From Clostridia bacterium (GTDB taxonomy: Bacteria > Bacillota > Clostridia > Christensenellales > Aristaeellaceae), in assembly GCA_017469265.1 (NCBI GenBank), contig JAFUGS010000020.1, positions 23,808 through 87,807 on the forward strand: DNA of 64,000 nt, in the 5' to 3' direction. Numbering within the stretch: position 1 is the stretch's first letter; every line of letters starts with the position of its first letter. A model generated the notes under the pieces. The model saw nothing but the letters and a program-made list of their open reading frames with translations, searched no databases and had not been told where the DNA came from. The position numbers and the translations under genes are program-made. Shown piece by piece: positions 1-8,329 of the stretch.

Positions 1-1731
1 TTCTCTTTTTCCGCCACGCTGGCCCGTCTGCGCCATGGGCTGCATACCGGCCTGCTGCGCGCCCTTGGGGAGGAGGCCGGCGTCTATGCATCCACCATGC
101 TGCTTGGATCCCGTTCGCTTCTGCCTCGGGAGGACCGTACAGCCTTTTCCCGTCTGGGCATCGCGCATATTCTGTCCGTCAGTGGCTTTCACGTGGGCAT
201 CCTGATCGGTTTTCTGGGGGTGCTTTTCCGCCTTCTTCGTCTTCCCCAGCGGATCCGCTTCTGGCTATATGCGGCAGCCCTTGCTTTCTACAGCGCGATC
301 TGCGGATGGAATCAGCCCGTCCTTCGTGCGTCCCTGCTGCTTCTGCTGACCCTTCACGGACGGATTCTGAACCGCCCCCGCAGCCTGCTGCACCTGCTCT
401 GCGCGGCCTGGATCCTGCAGCTGCTCCTGTCCCCGGTTCAGCTGACCGGGCTCTCTTTCCAGCTTTCTTTTGGCGCGGTGTTCGGCATCGCCCTGGTGAC
501 GCCGTTTCTCGCCTCCCGCTGGTCGCCCCGGTCCCGTCTGCTTCATTTTCTCTGGCGTACGCTGTCTGCCGGGCTTGGCGCCCAGGCCGGCGTCCTTCTT
601 CCCACCCTGTATGCCTTCCAGGAGCTCCCGCTGGCGGGTGTGGCGCTGAATATCCCGCTGATGGCCTTCGCGGCCGCGCTGATCGGCTGTTTCTGGCTGG
701 TGCTGCTGACGCTGCCGGTATCTATCCTTTGCGTGCCTTTGTCCGAAGCTGCACGGCTGATGACGGGCGGGCTGCTGTCCGTCGTCCGCTTTCTGGGCTG
801 TTTTTCCTTTCTCTCTCTCTGGACGCCTGCTTCCAATCTGCTGACCTGCGTGGGCATGGTGCTGCTTGTGCTGGGCCTCACGCATCTGTTCCGCTGGCGG
901 AGGCGCTCCAGATTCCTCCTGGCGGGAGGCGGCGCGTTCCTCATCCTGCTGTCCCTGATTCCCTGGCCCCATTTTTCCACGGAGTATATCCAGTTTTCCG
1001 TGGGCAGCGCGGATGCTGCCCTGATCTGGGATCAGGACGCTGTCTACGCGGTGGATACCGGATATGAGGACGGCGCGCTGAGCGACTTTCTGCACCGCCG
1101 CCGGCTGACCCCGACAGCCGTAATTCTGACCCATCTGCATTCAGACCACGCGCTGGGGCTGGTGGCGATGCTGGAGGACCGGATTCCCATTCCGGTGCTG
1201 TACCTGCCCGCGGACGCCGAGAAGGCGGATATTCATTCCTCCGTGCTGGAGCTGCTGGACCGGCTTCGCGCCGGCGGAACGGAAATCCGTTATCTTTCAA
1301 AGGGAGACCTTCTGTCCCTTCCCTCCGGTGGCATCAGGGTACTCTGGCCTGAAGCCGGAAAAACCCGGCCCGGGCAGGACGCGAATGAATCCAGCCTGAC
1401 CATGGCGGTGACCATGAAGGATGTATCTCTCCTGCAGACCGGCGATCTGGACGGACGGTACGAGATGTACGCGGCCATGCCGGCGGATCTGCTGAAGATC
1501 GCGCACCATGGCTCCTCTCATTCCACTTCCCAGGCCTTTCTGGAGGCTGTTCATCCCCGGGCGGCACTGCTGACCTGTGACAGCCTGGACCGGACTCTTC
1601 AGGTTCAGGAGCGGCTGGAAAGCGTTCCGGTCTTTTCCACCGCTGACAGGGGCATGCTTACGGTTCACTTTTCCGATCACGCTTTTTCCATCGAATCCTT
1701 TTTGCCCGCGTCCGGAGGTGATGCGCCATGA
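1..1731 (+). CDS. comEC: ComEC/Rec2 DNA uptake channel protein, 5' end cut off by window
   Basis: The reading frame is open from base 1, so the gene begins upstream; 576 residues are visible. The first half is a run of hydrophobic helices with the ISVSGFHVG-type sequence of the ComEC channel domain. The last 230 residues are a metallo-beta-lactamase-like domain with the zinc-type motif THLHSDH near visible residue 380 and a later AHHGSSHS motif. ComEC carries single-stranded DNA across the membrane in natural transformation, and the C-terminal domain has been proposed to degrade the other strand. The stop overlaps the start of holA by four bases, the same comEC-holA order as in Bacillus. Family assignment is secure; the N-terminal OB-fold part is not visible. 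Confidence 0.95.
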   Translation, partial: FSFSATLARLRHGLHTGLLRALGEEAGVYASTMLLGSRSLLPREDRTAFSRLGIAHILSVSGFHVGILIGFLGVLFRLLRLPQRIRFWLYAAALAFYSAICGWNQPVLRASLLLLLTLHGRILNRPRSLLHLLCAAWILQLLLSPVQLTGLSFQLSFGAVFGIALVTPFLASRWSPRSRLLHFLWRTLSAGLGAQAGVLLPTLYAFQELPLAGVALNIPLMAFAAALIGCFWLVLLTLPVSILCVPLSEAARLMTGGLLSVVRFLGCFSFLSLWTPASNLLTCVGMVLLVLGLTHLFRWRRRSRFLLAGGGAFLILLSLIPWPHFSTEYIQFSVGSADAALIWDQDAVYAVDTGYEDGALSDFLHRRRLTPTAVILTHLHSDHALGLVAMLEDRIPIPVLYLPADAEKADIHSSVLELLDRLRAGGTEIRYLSKGDLLSLPSGGIRVLWPEAGKTRPGQDANESSLTMAVTMKDVSLLQTGDLDGRYEMYAAMPADLLKIAHHGSSHSTSQAFLEAVHPRAALLTCDSLDRTLQVQERLESVPVFSTADRGMLTVHFSDHAFSIESFLPASGGDAP

Positions 1732-2735
1732 ATCGAACGGAATTTCTCCGCCTGCTGGCGGATCATCCTGTGCCTTCCCTGCTGCTCTTTGAGGGGGAGG
1801 AGGAACACCTGAAACATGAAGCGCTGACGCAGCTTCGGAAAAAGATCCTTCCCGAAGGGATGGAGGATCTGAACGAGACCCTGCTGGAAGCGCCGGATGC
1901 CGGTGAAATCATCGCTGCCGCGGAAACCCTTCCCTTTCTGGCGGATCAGCGGCTGATCCTGCTCCGGGATTTTCCCGCCCTGACTGGCCGCGCGGAAGCG
2001 GAGGACAGGCTTCTTTCCTATCTGCCAAATGTTCCGCCCACCGCAGTTCTGCTCTTCTACTGTGCCCAGAAACCGGACGGCCGAAAAAAGCTGTATCAGG
2101 CGATCCGGAAACACGGCGTCATCGTCTCCTTTGATCCGCTGAAAGGCGCTGAACTCACGTCCTTTGTGACGGATGCCTTCCGGCAGCATGGCCAGGAGTG
2201 CGACCAGCGCACCGCGGAGTTTCTGATCTTTACTTCCGGCAGTGACACCAATCAGCTGCTGCGGGAAGTGGAAAAAATCGCCGCCTACCATCCGGACAGC
2301 CCTTTCGTGGACCCGGCGGATGTTCGTACCTTGGCGACCCCTTCCACCGAGGCGAATGTTTTCCAGATGGTGGAGGCCGTTGTCGCCGGGCAGGAAGCCA
2401 GGGCCTTCACGCTGATGCGGGATATGCTCCGGAACGGGGAGGATCGGCTTTTCCTCCTGGCCATGCTGCTGCGCCAGTTCCGCCTGCTTCAGCACGTGAA
2501 GATCATGCAGTATGAAAAACGGAATCCGGAGTTTATCCGCGCGGCCCTGGGCGTTCCTTCCTTTGCTGCCCAGCAGTATACCCGCCAGGCTGCCGCCTGG
2601 ACGGGCCGTCAGGTCAAGGAGGCGGTAGCCCTCTGCCTGGACACGGAGCTGGCTGTCAAGTCGGGAAAACTGAACGCGGAAGGCTCGCTGGAGGCAGTCA
2701 TGCTGAAGCTGCTGACCGCCCGGAAAAAGGCCTGA
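1728..2735 (+). CDS. holA: DNA polymerase III delta subunit
   Basis: 335 residues, usual length for HolA. The delta subunit opens the beta sliding clamp as part of the clamp loader, working with the DnaX protein encoded at 41539-43188. The N-terminal region reads as a degenerate AAA+ fold (LLLFEGEEEHLK, then a Leu-rich PFLADQRLILLRDFP stretch), and the C-terminal third as the helical collar domain. The ATG sits in an ATGA overlap with the comEC stop, so translation is probably coupled. The first 20 bases after its stop are AT-rich and lead into a separate promoter, so it is likely the last gene of its operon, although no clear terminator hairpin was seen. Confidence 0.93.
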   Translation: MNRTEFLRLLADHPVPSLLLFEGEEEHLKHEALTQLRKKILPEGMEDLNETLLEAPDAGEIIAAAETLPFLADQRLILLRDFPALTGRAEAEDRLLSYLPNVPPTAVLLFYCAQKPDGRKKLYQAIRKHGVIVSFDPLKGAELTSFVTDAFRQHGQECDQRTAEFLIFTSGSDTNQLLREVEKIAAYHPDSPFVDPADVRTLATPSTEANVFQMVEAVVAGQEARAFTLMRDMLRNGEDRLFLLAMLLRQFRLLQHVKIMQYEKRNPEFIRAALGVPSFAAQQYTRQAAAWTGRQVKEAVALCLDTELAVKSGKLNAEGSLEAVMLKLLTARKKA

Positions 2736-2772
2736 TATGCAGGAAAAACCATTATAAGTCGTGAATTTTTTA

Positions 2773-2801
2773 TTGCAGAAATTAAATTTTCATGATATTA
2801 T
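2773..2801 (+). promoter_or_regulatory. sigma-A type promoter for the secreted Ig-like protein
   Basis: TTGCAG, 17-base spacer, TATTAT. The region around it is markedly more AT-rich than the flanking genes, and it lies 36 bases before the start codon of the next gene. Confidence 0.7.
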
Positions 2802-2837
2802 GATGACAGTTTATAGACATAGGGAGGTCCATGAACC

Positions 2838-3953
2838 ATGAAACGATTGATTTTAGTCCTGATGGTGCTGTGTCTGATGTTCGGCGTCTGCTCCGTTGCG
2901 GCCGCCGCCGTTTCCATCGTGGAGCAGCCGGAAACCATGACCGTCAAAAAGGGCGGCAATGTAACCTTTACCGTAAAGGCAAAAAATGCGGGCGGTTCCT
3001 CCATCACCTGGTACTTTACCAATCCGGTCACCGGTGAGGTTGTCACCGGGAAAAAGCTGTCCACCGCTGTCTCCGGTTTGAAGGTTTCCAATCCCAACAG
3101 CCTGAAGATCACCCTGAAAAAGGTTCCTGAATCCATGCACGGCTGGACGCTGTATTGTCATATCGGCCCCAAGAGCGGCGGCGTGAACACGGACACGGTG
3201 ATGCTGCTGATCGAGGGGATGGAAGTGCCGGACACCCTGGCTACGCTGAATGCGGCGCCCGCTGTTGAAGCTGTCACTGACGCTTCCTCCGCCTCCATGA
3301 AAAACGTAAGCGCGGCCGGGACGGCAGTTGAATCCGCAGCCGTCGCTTCGGAAACCCCCGCTGTTCCCACGGCTACCCCCGTGCCGGAAAAAATCGTTAT
3401 TACCGGCAGCACCAAAATCGAGCTGTATAATGTGGATAGCAAGGGTGAGCCTGTTGGGACAGCCCAGCAGGAGCTGACCTTTGAGGAACCCACGGCCAGC
3501 TTCTATGTCAAGCTTCCGGACACCACGGAAGGAACCATTCAGTATGTCACCGTGGATTCCGTTCGGCTGACGCCGGATGGGGAGGTGCGCGGCATGAGCA
3601 TTCGCGGCTGGCCGGCTTCCGCCTCCGTCAAGATCAAGGTGCTGAAGCCCGGTGCCGAGGAAGAGCAGACCATTGAATCCCTTCTGCCCCCTCTGGAATC
3701 GGAAGCGCCTGTGGATCCTTCCACGCTGGTGACTGTAACCTGTGAGAATTGTCGCTTCACCGGCTATCACAGCTCCTTCGCCACCTCCGGTCAGGTGCCC
3801 GCTGGCACCACCATCACCGTCGTGGCCAGCGGCGGCATGGTAGCGAAGGGATATACCATCAACGGCGCCAAGAAGGCCACCCACAAGAACGAGGCAACCT
3901 TCCAGCTGGTTGTGGAAGAGGATACCACCATCACCATGCAGAAGCAGAAATAA
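2838..3953 (+). CDS. secreted protein with Ig-like and C-terminal beta-repeat domains
   Basis: 371 residues. Residues 1-24 form a signal peptide ending in a run of alanines. Residues 25-130 resemble a bacterial Ig-like fold (EQPETMTVKKGGNVTFTV, then an ITWYF tryptophan), followed by an Ala/Thr/Ser-rich linker around 135-180, a second beta-rich region, and a C-terminal block with SGQVPAGTTITVVA and GYTINGAK that resembles the InlB B-repeat/Listeria-Bacteroides repeat family. No sortase motif, membrane anchor or catalytic motif is seen, so it is probably released or wall-associated. A GGGAGG ribosome site precedes the chosen ATG; an ATG seven bases earlier is in another frame. Its own promoter and terminator make it a single-gene unit. 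Function unknown. Confidence 0.75.
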   Translation: MKRLILVLMVLCLMFGVCSVAAAAVSIVEQPETMTVKKGGNVTFTVKAKNAGGSSITWYFTNPVTGEVVTGKKLSTAVSGLKVSNPNSLKITLKKVPESMHGWTLYCHIGPKSGGVNTDTVMLLIEGMEVPDTLATLNAAPAVEAVTDASSASMKNVSAAGTAVESAAVASETPAVPTATPVPEKIVITGSTKIELYNVDSKGEPVGTAQQELTFEEPTASFYVKLPDTTEGTIQYVTVDSVRLTPDGEVRGMSIRGWPASASVKIKVLKPGAEEEQTIESLLPPLESEAPVDPSTLVTVTCENCRFTGYHSSFATSGQVPAGTTITVVASGGMVAKGYTINGAKKATHKNEATFQLVVEEDTTITMQKQK

Positions 3954-3974
3954 TCCCTTTGGGCTCGGCTACAT

Positions 3975-4017
3975 AAAAAACCGGGAAGCTGTAAGCAAAC
4001 ACAGCTCCCGGTTTTTT
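3975..4017. terminator. bidirectional rho-independent terminator
   Basis: An A-tract and CCGGG(A)AGCTGT arm pair with ACAGCTCCCGG followed by a T-tract, with one bulged base and an eight-base loop. It lies between two convergent genes (ends at 3953 and 4025) and can serve both. Confidence 0.88.
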
Positions 4018-4024
4018 GTTCTTC

Positions 4025-4675
4025 TTATTTTCCGTTCAGCAGGCCGCCCAGCAGGTCGCCAAGCACCCCGCCGATGCCATCCGCCGCCGTGGCGCCAGCG
4101 GCACTGCTGGCCCCCAGCAGCTTATTAATGGTATCGCCGTACTCACCTTTCAGCACCTTTAGCGCCGCCTTCTTCAGATCAGCAGGCGCCTCCCGGTAAG
4201 CCTCCACCAGTTTCTTTTCCGTGGCGGTCACCTTCATGCTGGTGTTCGCGCCGGCCGGTGTCGTGGTTTTTGCCGTGTTCGTCTTAGCCGCAGTGGCCTT
4301 GGCCGTGGTGGTTTTCGCGGCGGCCTTTTTCGTCGTTGTCTTTGCGGTGATGGTCTTCGCGGCGGTGGCCTTGGCCGCCGTTTTCCCAGCTGTCGTCTTT
4401 GCAGCCGTGGTCTTCGCAGCAGTCTTTGACGTGCCGGTTTTCACCGCGGCAGTCTTCTGATTCTTCGGCGCGTTCACCAGAGAGGACTGGGTCACACCAC
4501 AGGCCACCGCTATTTTCTTCAGCTGAGCCGTAGTCAGATCCGTTTCTCCCCGCTCGCACTTGCTGATATCTGCCGCGCTGAGCCCTTCACCCGCCGCCCT
4601 GGCCAGCTTTTCCTGCGTCAGACCGGCGGCCGTCCTGGCTTCTTTCACCAGGGCGCCAACCTTCTTTTCTGCCAT
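4025..4675 (-). CDS. XRE-type helix-turn-helix protein with histone H1-like Lys/Ala/Thr tail
   Basis: 216 residues. Residues 1-66 are an XRE/Cro-like HTH (VKEARTAAGLTQEKLARAAG, then ISKCERGE). Residues 71-138 are almost only Lys, Ala and Thr in AAKTT-like repeats, as in histone H1-like bacterial proteins. Residues 147-185 look helical (EKKLVEAYREAPADLKKAALKV region) and the last 25 are a Gly/Ala/Leu-rich tail. The frame stays open upstream, but the start at 4675 has a GGAGGG ribosome site 12 bases ahead and begins exactly at the HTH. It is probably a DNA-binding, nucleoid-associated or regulatory protein; the tail should bind DNA non-specifically. It is monocistronic between two terminators. 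No function can be named. Confidence 0.8.
   Translation of the reverse strand: MAEKKVGALVKEARTAAGLTQEKLARAAGEGLSAADISKCERGETDLTTAQLKKIAVACGVTQSSLVNAPKNQKTAAVKTGTSKTAAKTTAAKTTAGKTAAKATAAKTITAKTTTKKAAAKTTTAKATAAKTNTAKTTTPAGANTSMKVTATEKKLVEAYREAPADLKKAALKVLKGEYGDTINKLLGASSAAGATAADGIGGVLGDLLGGLLNGK
4255..4465. repeat. low-complexity repeat coding for the Lys/Ala/Thr tail
   Basis: Imperfect short units such as GCCGTGGTGGTTTTCGC recur on the + strand. They encode the AAKTT-type repeats of the minus-strand gene. The repeats are degenerate at the DNA level, so selection at protein level is more likely than recent slippage. Confidence 0.7.
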
Positions 4676-4715
4676 ATTGTGGTTCCCTCCTTCACAGGGT
4701 TTCTGTTTTTTAGCT

Positions 4716-4744
4716 ATTGTACACCTGTTTCTCCCATTTGAAAA
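4716..4744 (-). promoter_or_regulatory. putative promoter of the HTH/H1-like gene
   Basis: On the minus strand TTTTCA, 17-base spacer, TACAAT, about 40 bases ahead of the start codon. The -35 box is weak (four of six consensus bases). Confidence 0.5.
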
Positions 4745-4753
4745 CCCTGCGTA

Positions 4754-4785
4754 CAAAAAAAGGAGCACCGCACAGGATGCTCCTT
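4754..4785 (-). terminator. rho-independent terminator after glgP
   Basis: Minus-strand AAGGAGCA and TGCTCCTT arms with a ten-base loop, followed by a run of seven T. It starts about 20 bases after the glgP stop. Confidence 0.85.
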
Positions 4786-4803
4786 CTGAGAAGGCCATGC
4801 TTC

Positions 4804-7290
4804 TTATTTCTCTTTCTTTTCCGTCTTGGATCCATGCAGCCGGCCCATGGGCTCCAGATGCCAGATCAGGTCGTTGTACTCTGTAATCGTCCGGTCGGAA
4901 GAGAAGATACCGCTCATGGCTGTATTGGTCACGGCCATCTTCAGCCACTTTTTCCGGTTCGCGTAATCCTTGTTCAGACGGCGCTGCGCCATGGAGTAGG
5001 ACCCGAAGTCCTTCAGTACGAAATAGTTGTCCCCCATGGATCCCCAGTCACCCAGCAGCAGGCTGTGATACAGATCCTGAAGCACGGAAGGGTTCTCCGG
5101 AATCAGCGTGCCGTCAATCATCTGGGTCATGGCCAGGCGCACTTCCTGATTGCTCTCGAAAATGCTCATGGGATTATAGTTGTGTTCCCGGTACATGTCC
5201 AGCACGGTATCGCTGCGCATGTCGAATATGTAGATGTTTTCCATGCCCACCTGCTCGCTGATTTCGACATTGGCGCCATCCATGGTACCGATGGTTACAG
5301 CGCCGTTCATCATGAATTTCATGTTGCCGGTGCCGCTGGCCTCCTTGCTGGCAGTGCTCAGCTGTTCAGAGACCTCCGCCGCGGGAATCAGCACTTCTGC
5401 GCTGCTCACGTCATAGTTTTCCAGGAAAACAACCTGAAGCATCTTCCGGGCCCGGGGATGAGCCTCGATCAGCCTGCTCAGCGCACAGATCATGCGGATG
5501 GTCTGCTTCGCCCGGTAGTATCCGGGGCTGGCCTTTGCGCCGAAGATAAACACCCGGGGTTCCATGGTGAAGCTCTCGTCGTTCACAATCCGGTTATACA
5601 GCACCAGAATGTGCAGGGCGTTCAGCATCTGCCGCTTATACTCATGAAGCCGTTTCGCCTGAACGTCGAAAATGAAATCGGGATCCACGATTACATTCTG
5701 CCGTTCCTTCAGCAGGGCCGCCAGGCGTTCCTTGTTCTGATGCTTGATGGCGTCGAACTTGTCCCGGAAGGCTGCGTCATCCGCGAAAGGCAGCAGCTCG
5801 CTGAGCAGCTCAGGCTCCTTGATCCACTTGTCCCCGATGCTCTCCGTGATCAGGTCCGTCAGCCTGGGGTTGCAGCTCATCAGCCAGCGGCGATGTGTAA
5901 TCCCGTTGGTAATGGCGCTGAATTTTTCCGGCATCACCTTGTAGTAATCCCGGAAGGTATCTGTTTTGAGAATCTCCCCATGCAGCTGGCTCACGCCGTT
6001 CACGCTGTAGCTCATGGCCACGCACATGTTCGCCATATGCACGTTGTCGTAGCTGACGATGGCCATGTTGGCGATCCGATCCCAGTCCCCAGGGAAGGCG
6101 TTCCACAGCCGCTCACAGAGCCTGCGGTTCATCTCACAGATGATCTGATAGCAGCGGGGCAGCAGATTCTCCACCATATGCACCGGCCACTTTTCCAGCG
6201 CCTCCGCCATGATGGTGTGGTTCGTATAGGCCACGGTCTTCTGGACGATGGCGCTGGCTTCATCCCATCCCAGGCCTTCCTCGTCAATCAGAATCCGCAT
6301 CAGCTCGGGGATGGCCATCCCCGGATGGGTGTCATTGATGTGAATGATTACCTTCTCGGGCAGTTTGGAGAAATCATTGCCAAAGGTCTTCTTGAATTCC
6401 TTGATGATGTACTGCAGGCTGGCGCTGACAAAGAAGTAGTGCTGCTTCAGCCGGAGCATCTTGCCCTCGTGATGCTTATCCTCGGGGTAAAGCACCTTGC
6501 TGATGGTTTCCGCCAGCTCGATTTCCTCGCTGGCCTGCACATAGCGGCCCTCGCCGAAGCTGTTCAGGTCAATCTTTTTCGGGCTGCGGGCGCTCCACAT
6601 CCGCAGCGGATTCACCGTGGACGTGTCATAGCCGACGATGGGCATGTCGTAAGGCACCGCTTCCACCGTATAATAATCCCGGGTCACATACCGCTTCCGC
6701 CCGTTGATCTCCACCTCTTCCACATGGCCGCCGAAATGGATCTCACAGGTGTCCTGCATGACCGCGCTTTCCCACGCGTTACCGTTATCCAGCCAGCTGT
6801 CCGGCAGTTCCACCTGCTGCCCGTCCACGATCTTCTGGCGGAAAAGGCCGTACTCATAACGGATGGTACAGCCCATGGCGGGAAGATCCAGGCTGCTGAG
6901 GCTGTCCATGAAGCAGGCAGCCAGCCGGCCCAGGCCGCCATTGCCCAGCCCGGGCTCCGGCTCTTCCTTCAGCACATCGCGGATGTCAATGCCCAGCTCC
7001 TGCAGCGCTTCCGTATATTCCTTGCTGGAGACCAGGTTCAGCATATTGGTGTACATGCTGCGGCCCATCAGGAATTCCACGCTCAGATAGTAAAGGCGCT
7101 TGGTCTTGCTCTTTTTCCGTTCTTCCCGGCTCAGCATGTATTTCTGCATGATCTGATCCCGGACGGTCGAGGCGACAGCCCGATAAATCTGATGCTTGGT
7201 CGCTTCCTCAATGGTCAGGCCATTGTAGCGCTGCACCTTGCCGACGATGGATTTTTTGATGGATTCCTTATCAAACTTGGTAGCTGGCAT
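4804..7290 (-). CDS. glgP: glycogen/starch/maltodextrin phosphorylase
   Basis: 828 residues, normal for GT35 phosphorylases. The enzyme releases glucose 1-phosphate from alpha-1,4-glucan ends using pyridoxal phosphate. The PLP-lysine motif EASGTGNMKF is near residue 655, followed by GTMDGANVEI, and the N-terminal half has GNGGLGRLAACFMDS. An ATG at 7314 is in frame, but the start at 7290 is preferred because an AGGAGG ribosome site lies six bases before it. It stands alone with its own promoter and terminator; no other glycogen genes are in the window. Substrate preference (glycogen against maltodextrin) cannot be read from sequence. Confidence 0.96.
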   Translation of the reverse strand: MPATKFDKESIKKSIVGKVQRYNGLTIEEATKHQIYRAVASTVRDQIMQKYMLSREERKKSKTKRLYYLSVEFLMGRSMYTNMLNLVSSKEYTEALQELGIDIRDVLKEEPEPGLGNGGLGRLAACFMDSLSSLDLPAMGCTIRYEYGLFRQKIVDGQQVELPDSWLDNGNAWESAVMQDTCEIHFGGHVEEVEINGRKRYVTRDYYTVEAVPYDMPIVGYDTSTVNPLRMWSARSPKKIDLNSFGEGRYVQASEEIELAETISKVLYPEDKHHEGKMLRLKQHYFFVSASLQYIIKEFKKTFGNDFSKLPEKVIIHINDTHPGMAIPELMRILIDEEGLGWDEASAIVQKTVAYTNHTIMAEALEKWPVHMVENLLPRCYQIICEMNRRLCERLWNAFPGDWDRIANMAIVSYDNVHMANMCVAMSYSVNGVSQLHGEILKTDTFRDYYKVMPEKFSAITNGITHRRWLMSCNPRLTDLITESIGDKWIKEPELLSELLPFADDAAFRDKFDAIKHQNKERLAALLKERQNVIVDPDFIFDVQAKRLHEYKRQMLNALHILVLYNRIVNDESFTMEPRVFIFGAKASPGYYRAKQTIRMICALSRLIEAHPRARKMLQVVFLENYDVSSAEVLIPAAEVSEQLSTASKEASGTGNMKFMMNGAVTIGTMDGANVEISEQVGMENIYIFDMRSDTVLDMYREHNYNPMSIFESNQEVRLAMTQMIDGTLIPENPSVLQDLYHSLLLGDWGSMGDNYFVLKDFGSYSMAQRRLNKDYANRKKWLKMAVTNTAMSGIFSSDRTITEYNDLIWHLEPMGRLHGSKTEKKEK

Positions 7291-7342
7291 GGGATCCTCC
7301 TTCTTTTTGCCCATTCAGGAGCGCAAAAACGCCCCATTTCTC

Positions 7343-7371
7343 AGTATAACGCATAATCTGACATCTGACAA
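7343..7371 (-). promoter_or_regulatory. sigma-A promoter of glgP
   Basis: Minus-strand TTGTCA, 17-base spacer, TATACT, about 50 bases before the glgP start. Confidence 0.75.
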
Positions 7372-7382
7372 GTCGGCACCTC

Positions 7383-7411
7383 AAAAAACAGGAGAAAAAC
7401 GGCTGTTTTCA
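7383..7411 (-). terminator. possible terminator of the nusA-infB operon after ribF
   Basis: Minus-strand AAAACAG and CTGTTTT arms with an 11-base loop, then T-rich sequence. The stem is AT-rich and starts inside the ribF stop codon, so strength is uncertain. Confidence 0.5.
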
Positions 7412-8329
7412 GGGATGATGCGCAAACCATTGTTCCGTGGCCCGCTGATCCGCCTGAATCTGATGAATCAGCGCCTCCACATTCTGAAAATGTATTTCTC
7501 CGCGAAGATGATGCAGCAGCTCCACCCGGGCTTCCTGTCCGTACAGGTTCATCTCCATATGCAGGGCGTGGGCTTCCACCGTGACCTGCCCGGAAGGAAT
7601 GGTGGGCTGCAGGCCGATGTTGACCACCGCCGGCCAGCTCCGCCCACCGCTTCGCAGCGTGCAGACATACACCCCGAAGGCAGGAAGCTGCTTCCGCCCA
7701 TCGGTCTGGATATTTGCAGTTGGAAAGCCGATCCGGCTTCCTTCATGCTTGCCGTTGACCACCTGTCCGCAGATCGCGTAAGGGATCCCCAGCATGTCCC
7801 GGGCTTCCTCCGCTTTTCCCTGAAGCAGCTTTTCCCGGATGGCGCTGGAAGAAATGATCTCCCCCGCTTCCGTCCGTACAGGTGGCACAATGTGCACCGT
7901 GTATCCCGCCGTCTTCCCGTCTTTCTCCAGCATCGCCGCGTTTCCCCGTCCCCGTCGTCCGAAGGAATAATTCCATCCGGCGACCACAGCCTGCAGATCA
8001 CACATGCCTCTCAGCTTTTTCAAAAAAGCCTCCGGCTCCGTTTCCGCGGTCTCCCGGGTGAAGGGTAGAATCTGCAGCTCATCCACACCGCAGGCCATCA
8101 TCCGTTCCGCCTGTTCCTTCCCTACGGTCAGCAGTCCAGGAGCCGCTTCCGGCCGCAGCACCTCCAGCGGATGCCGGTCAAAGGTGCATACCCGGAGGCG
8201 GGCGCCTTTTTCCGCCGCCAGCCGCTTTCCTTCCAGGATCAGCCGCTGATGTCCGCGGTGTACGCCGTCAAAGGTTCCCAGCGCCAGCACAAGGGGACCC
8301 GTTTTTTCCATGGATGTGATGATGTTCAT
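7409..8329 (-). CDS. ribF: bifunctional riboflavin kinase/FMN adenylyltransferase
   Basis: 306 residues. It makes FMN from riboflavin and ATP and then FAD. The N-terminal nucleotidyltransferase part shows LGTFDGVHRGHQ (about residues 15-26) and ISSSAIREKL; the C-terminal flavokinase part shows RIGFPTANI and ends in the usual helical region. The frame extends upstream, but the start at 8329 overlaps the truB stop by four bases and begins at the conserved N-terminus. It is the last gene of the operon begun by rimP; truB-ribF is a standard pair. FAD made here would feed flavoproteins such as the Glp-like oxidoreductases and Rnf subunits. Confidence 0.95.
   Translation of the reverse strand: MNIITSMEKTGPLVLALGTFDGVHRGHQRLILEGKRLAAEKGARLRVCTFDRHPLEVLRPEAAPGLLTVGKEQAERMMACGVDELQILPFTRETAETEPEAFLKKLRGMCDLQAVVAGWNYSFGRRGRGNAAMLEKDGKTAGYTVHIVPPVRTEAGEIISSSAIREKLLQGKAEEARDMLGIPYAICGQVVNGKHEGSRIGFPTANIQTDGRKQLPAFGVYVCTLRSGGRSWPAVVNIGLQPTIPSGQVTVEAHALHMEMNLYGQEARVELLHHLRGEIHFQNVEALIHQIQADQRATEQWFAHHP

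Noticed and set aside
4255-4465. Short repeats that could be a CRISPR-like array
   Set aside because: Units are degenerate, have no unique spacers and encode the Lys/Ala/Thr tail in frame.
4676-4948. Longer 307-residue reading of the HTH/H1-like gene
   Set aside because: The extra residues run through the glgP terminator and into glgP; a proper ribosome site precedes 4675.
4717-7356. 879-residue open frame opposite glycogen phosphorylase
   Set aside because: It mirrors glgP on the other strand, has no ribosome site or recognisable domain, and its composition (many His, Gln, Leu) is typical of antisense frames of GC-rich genes.
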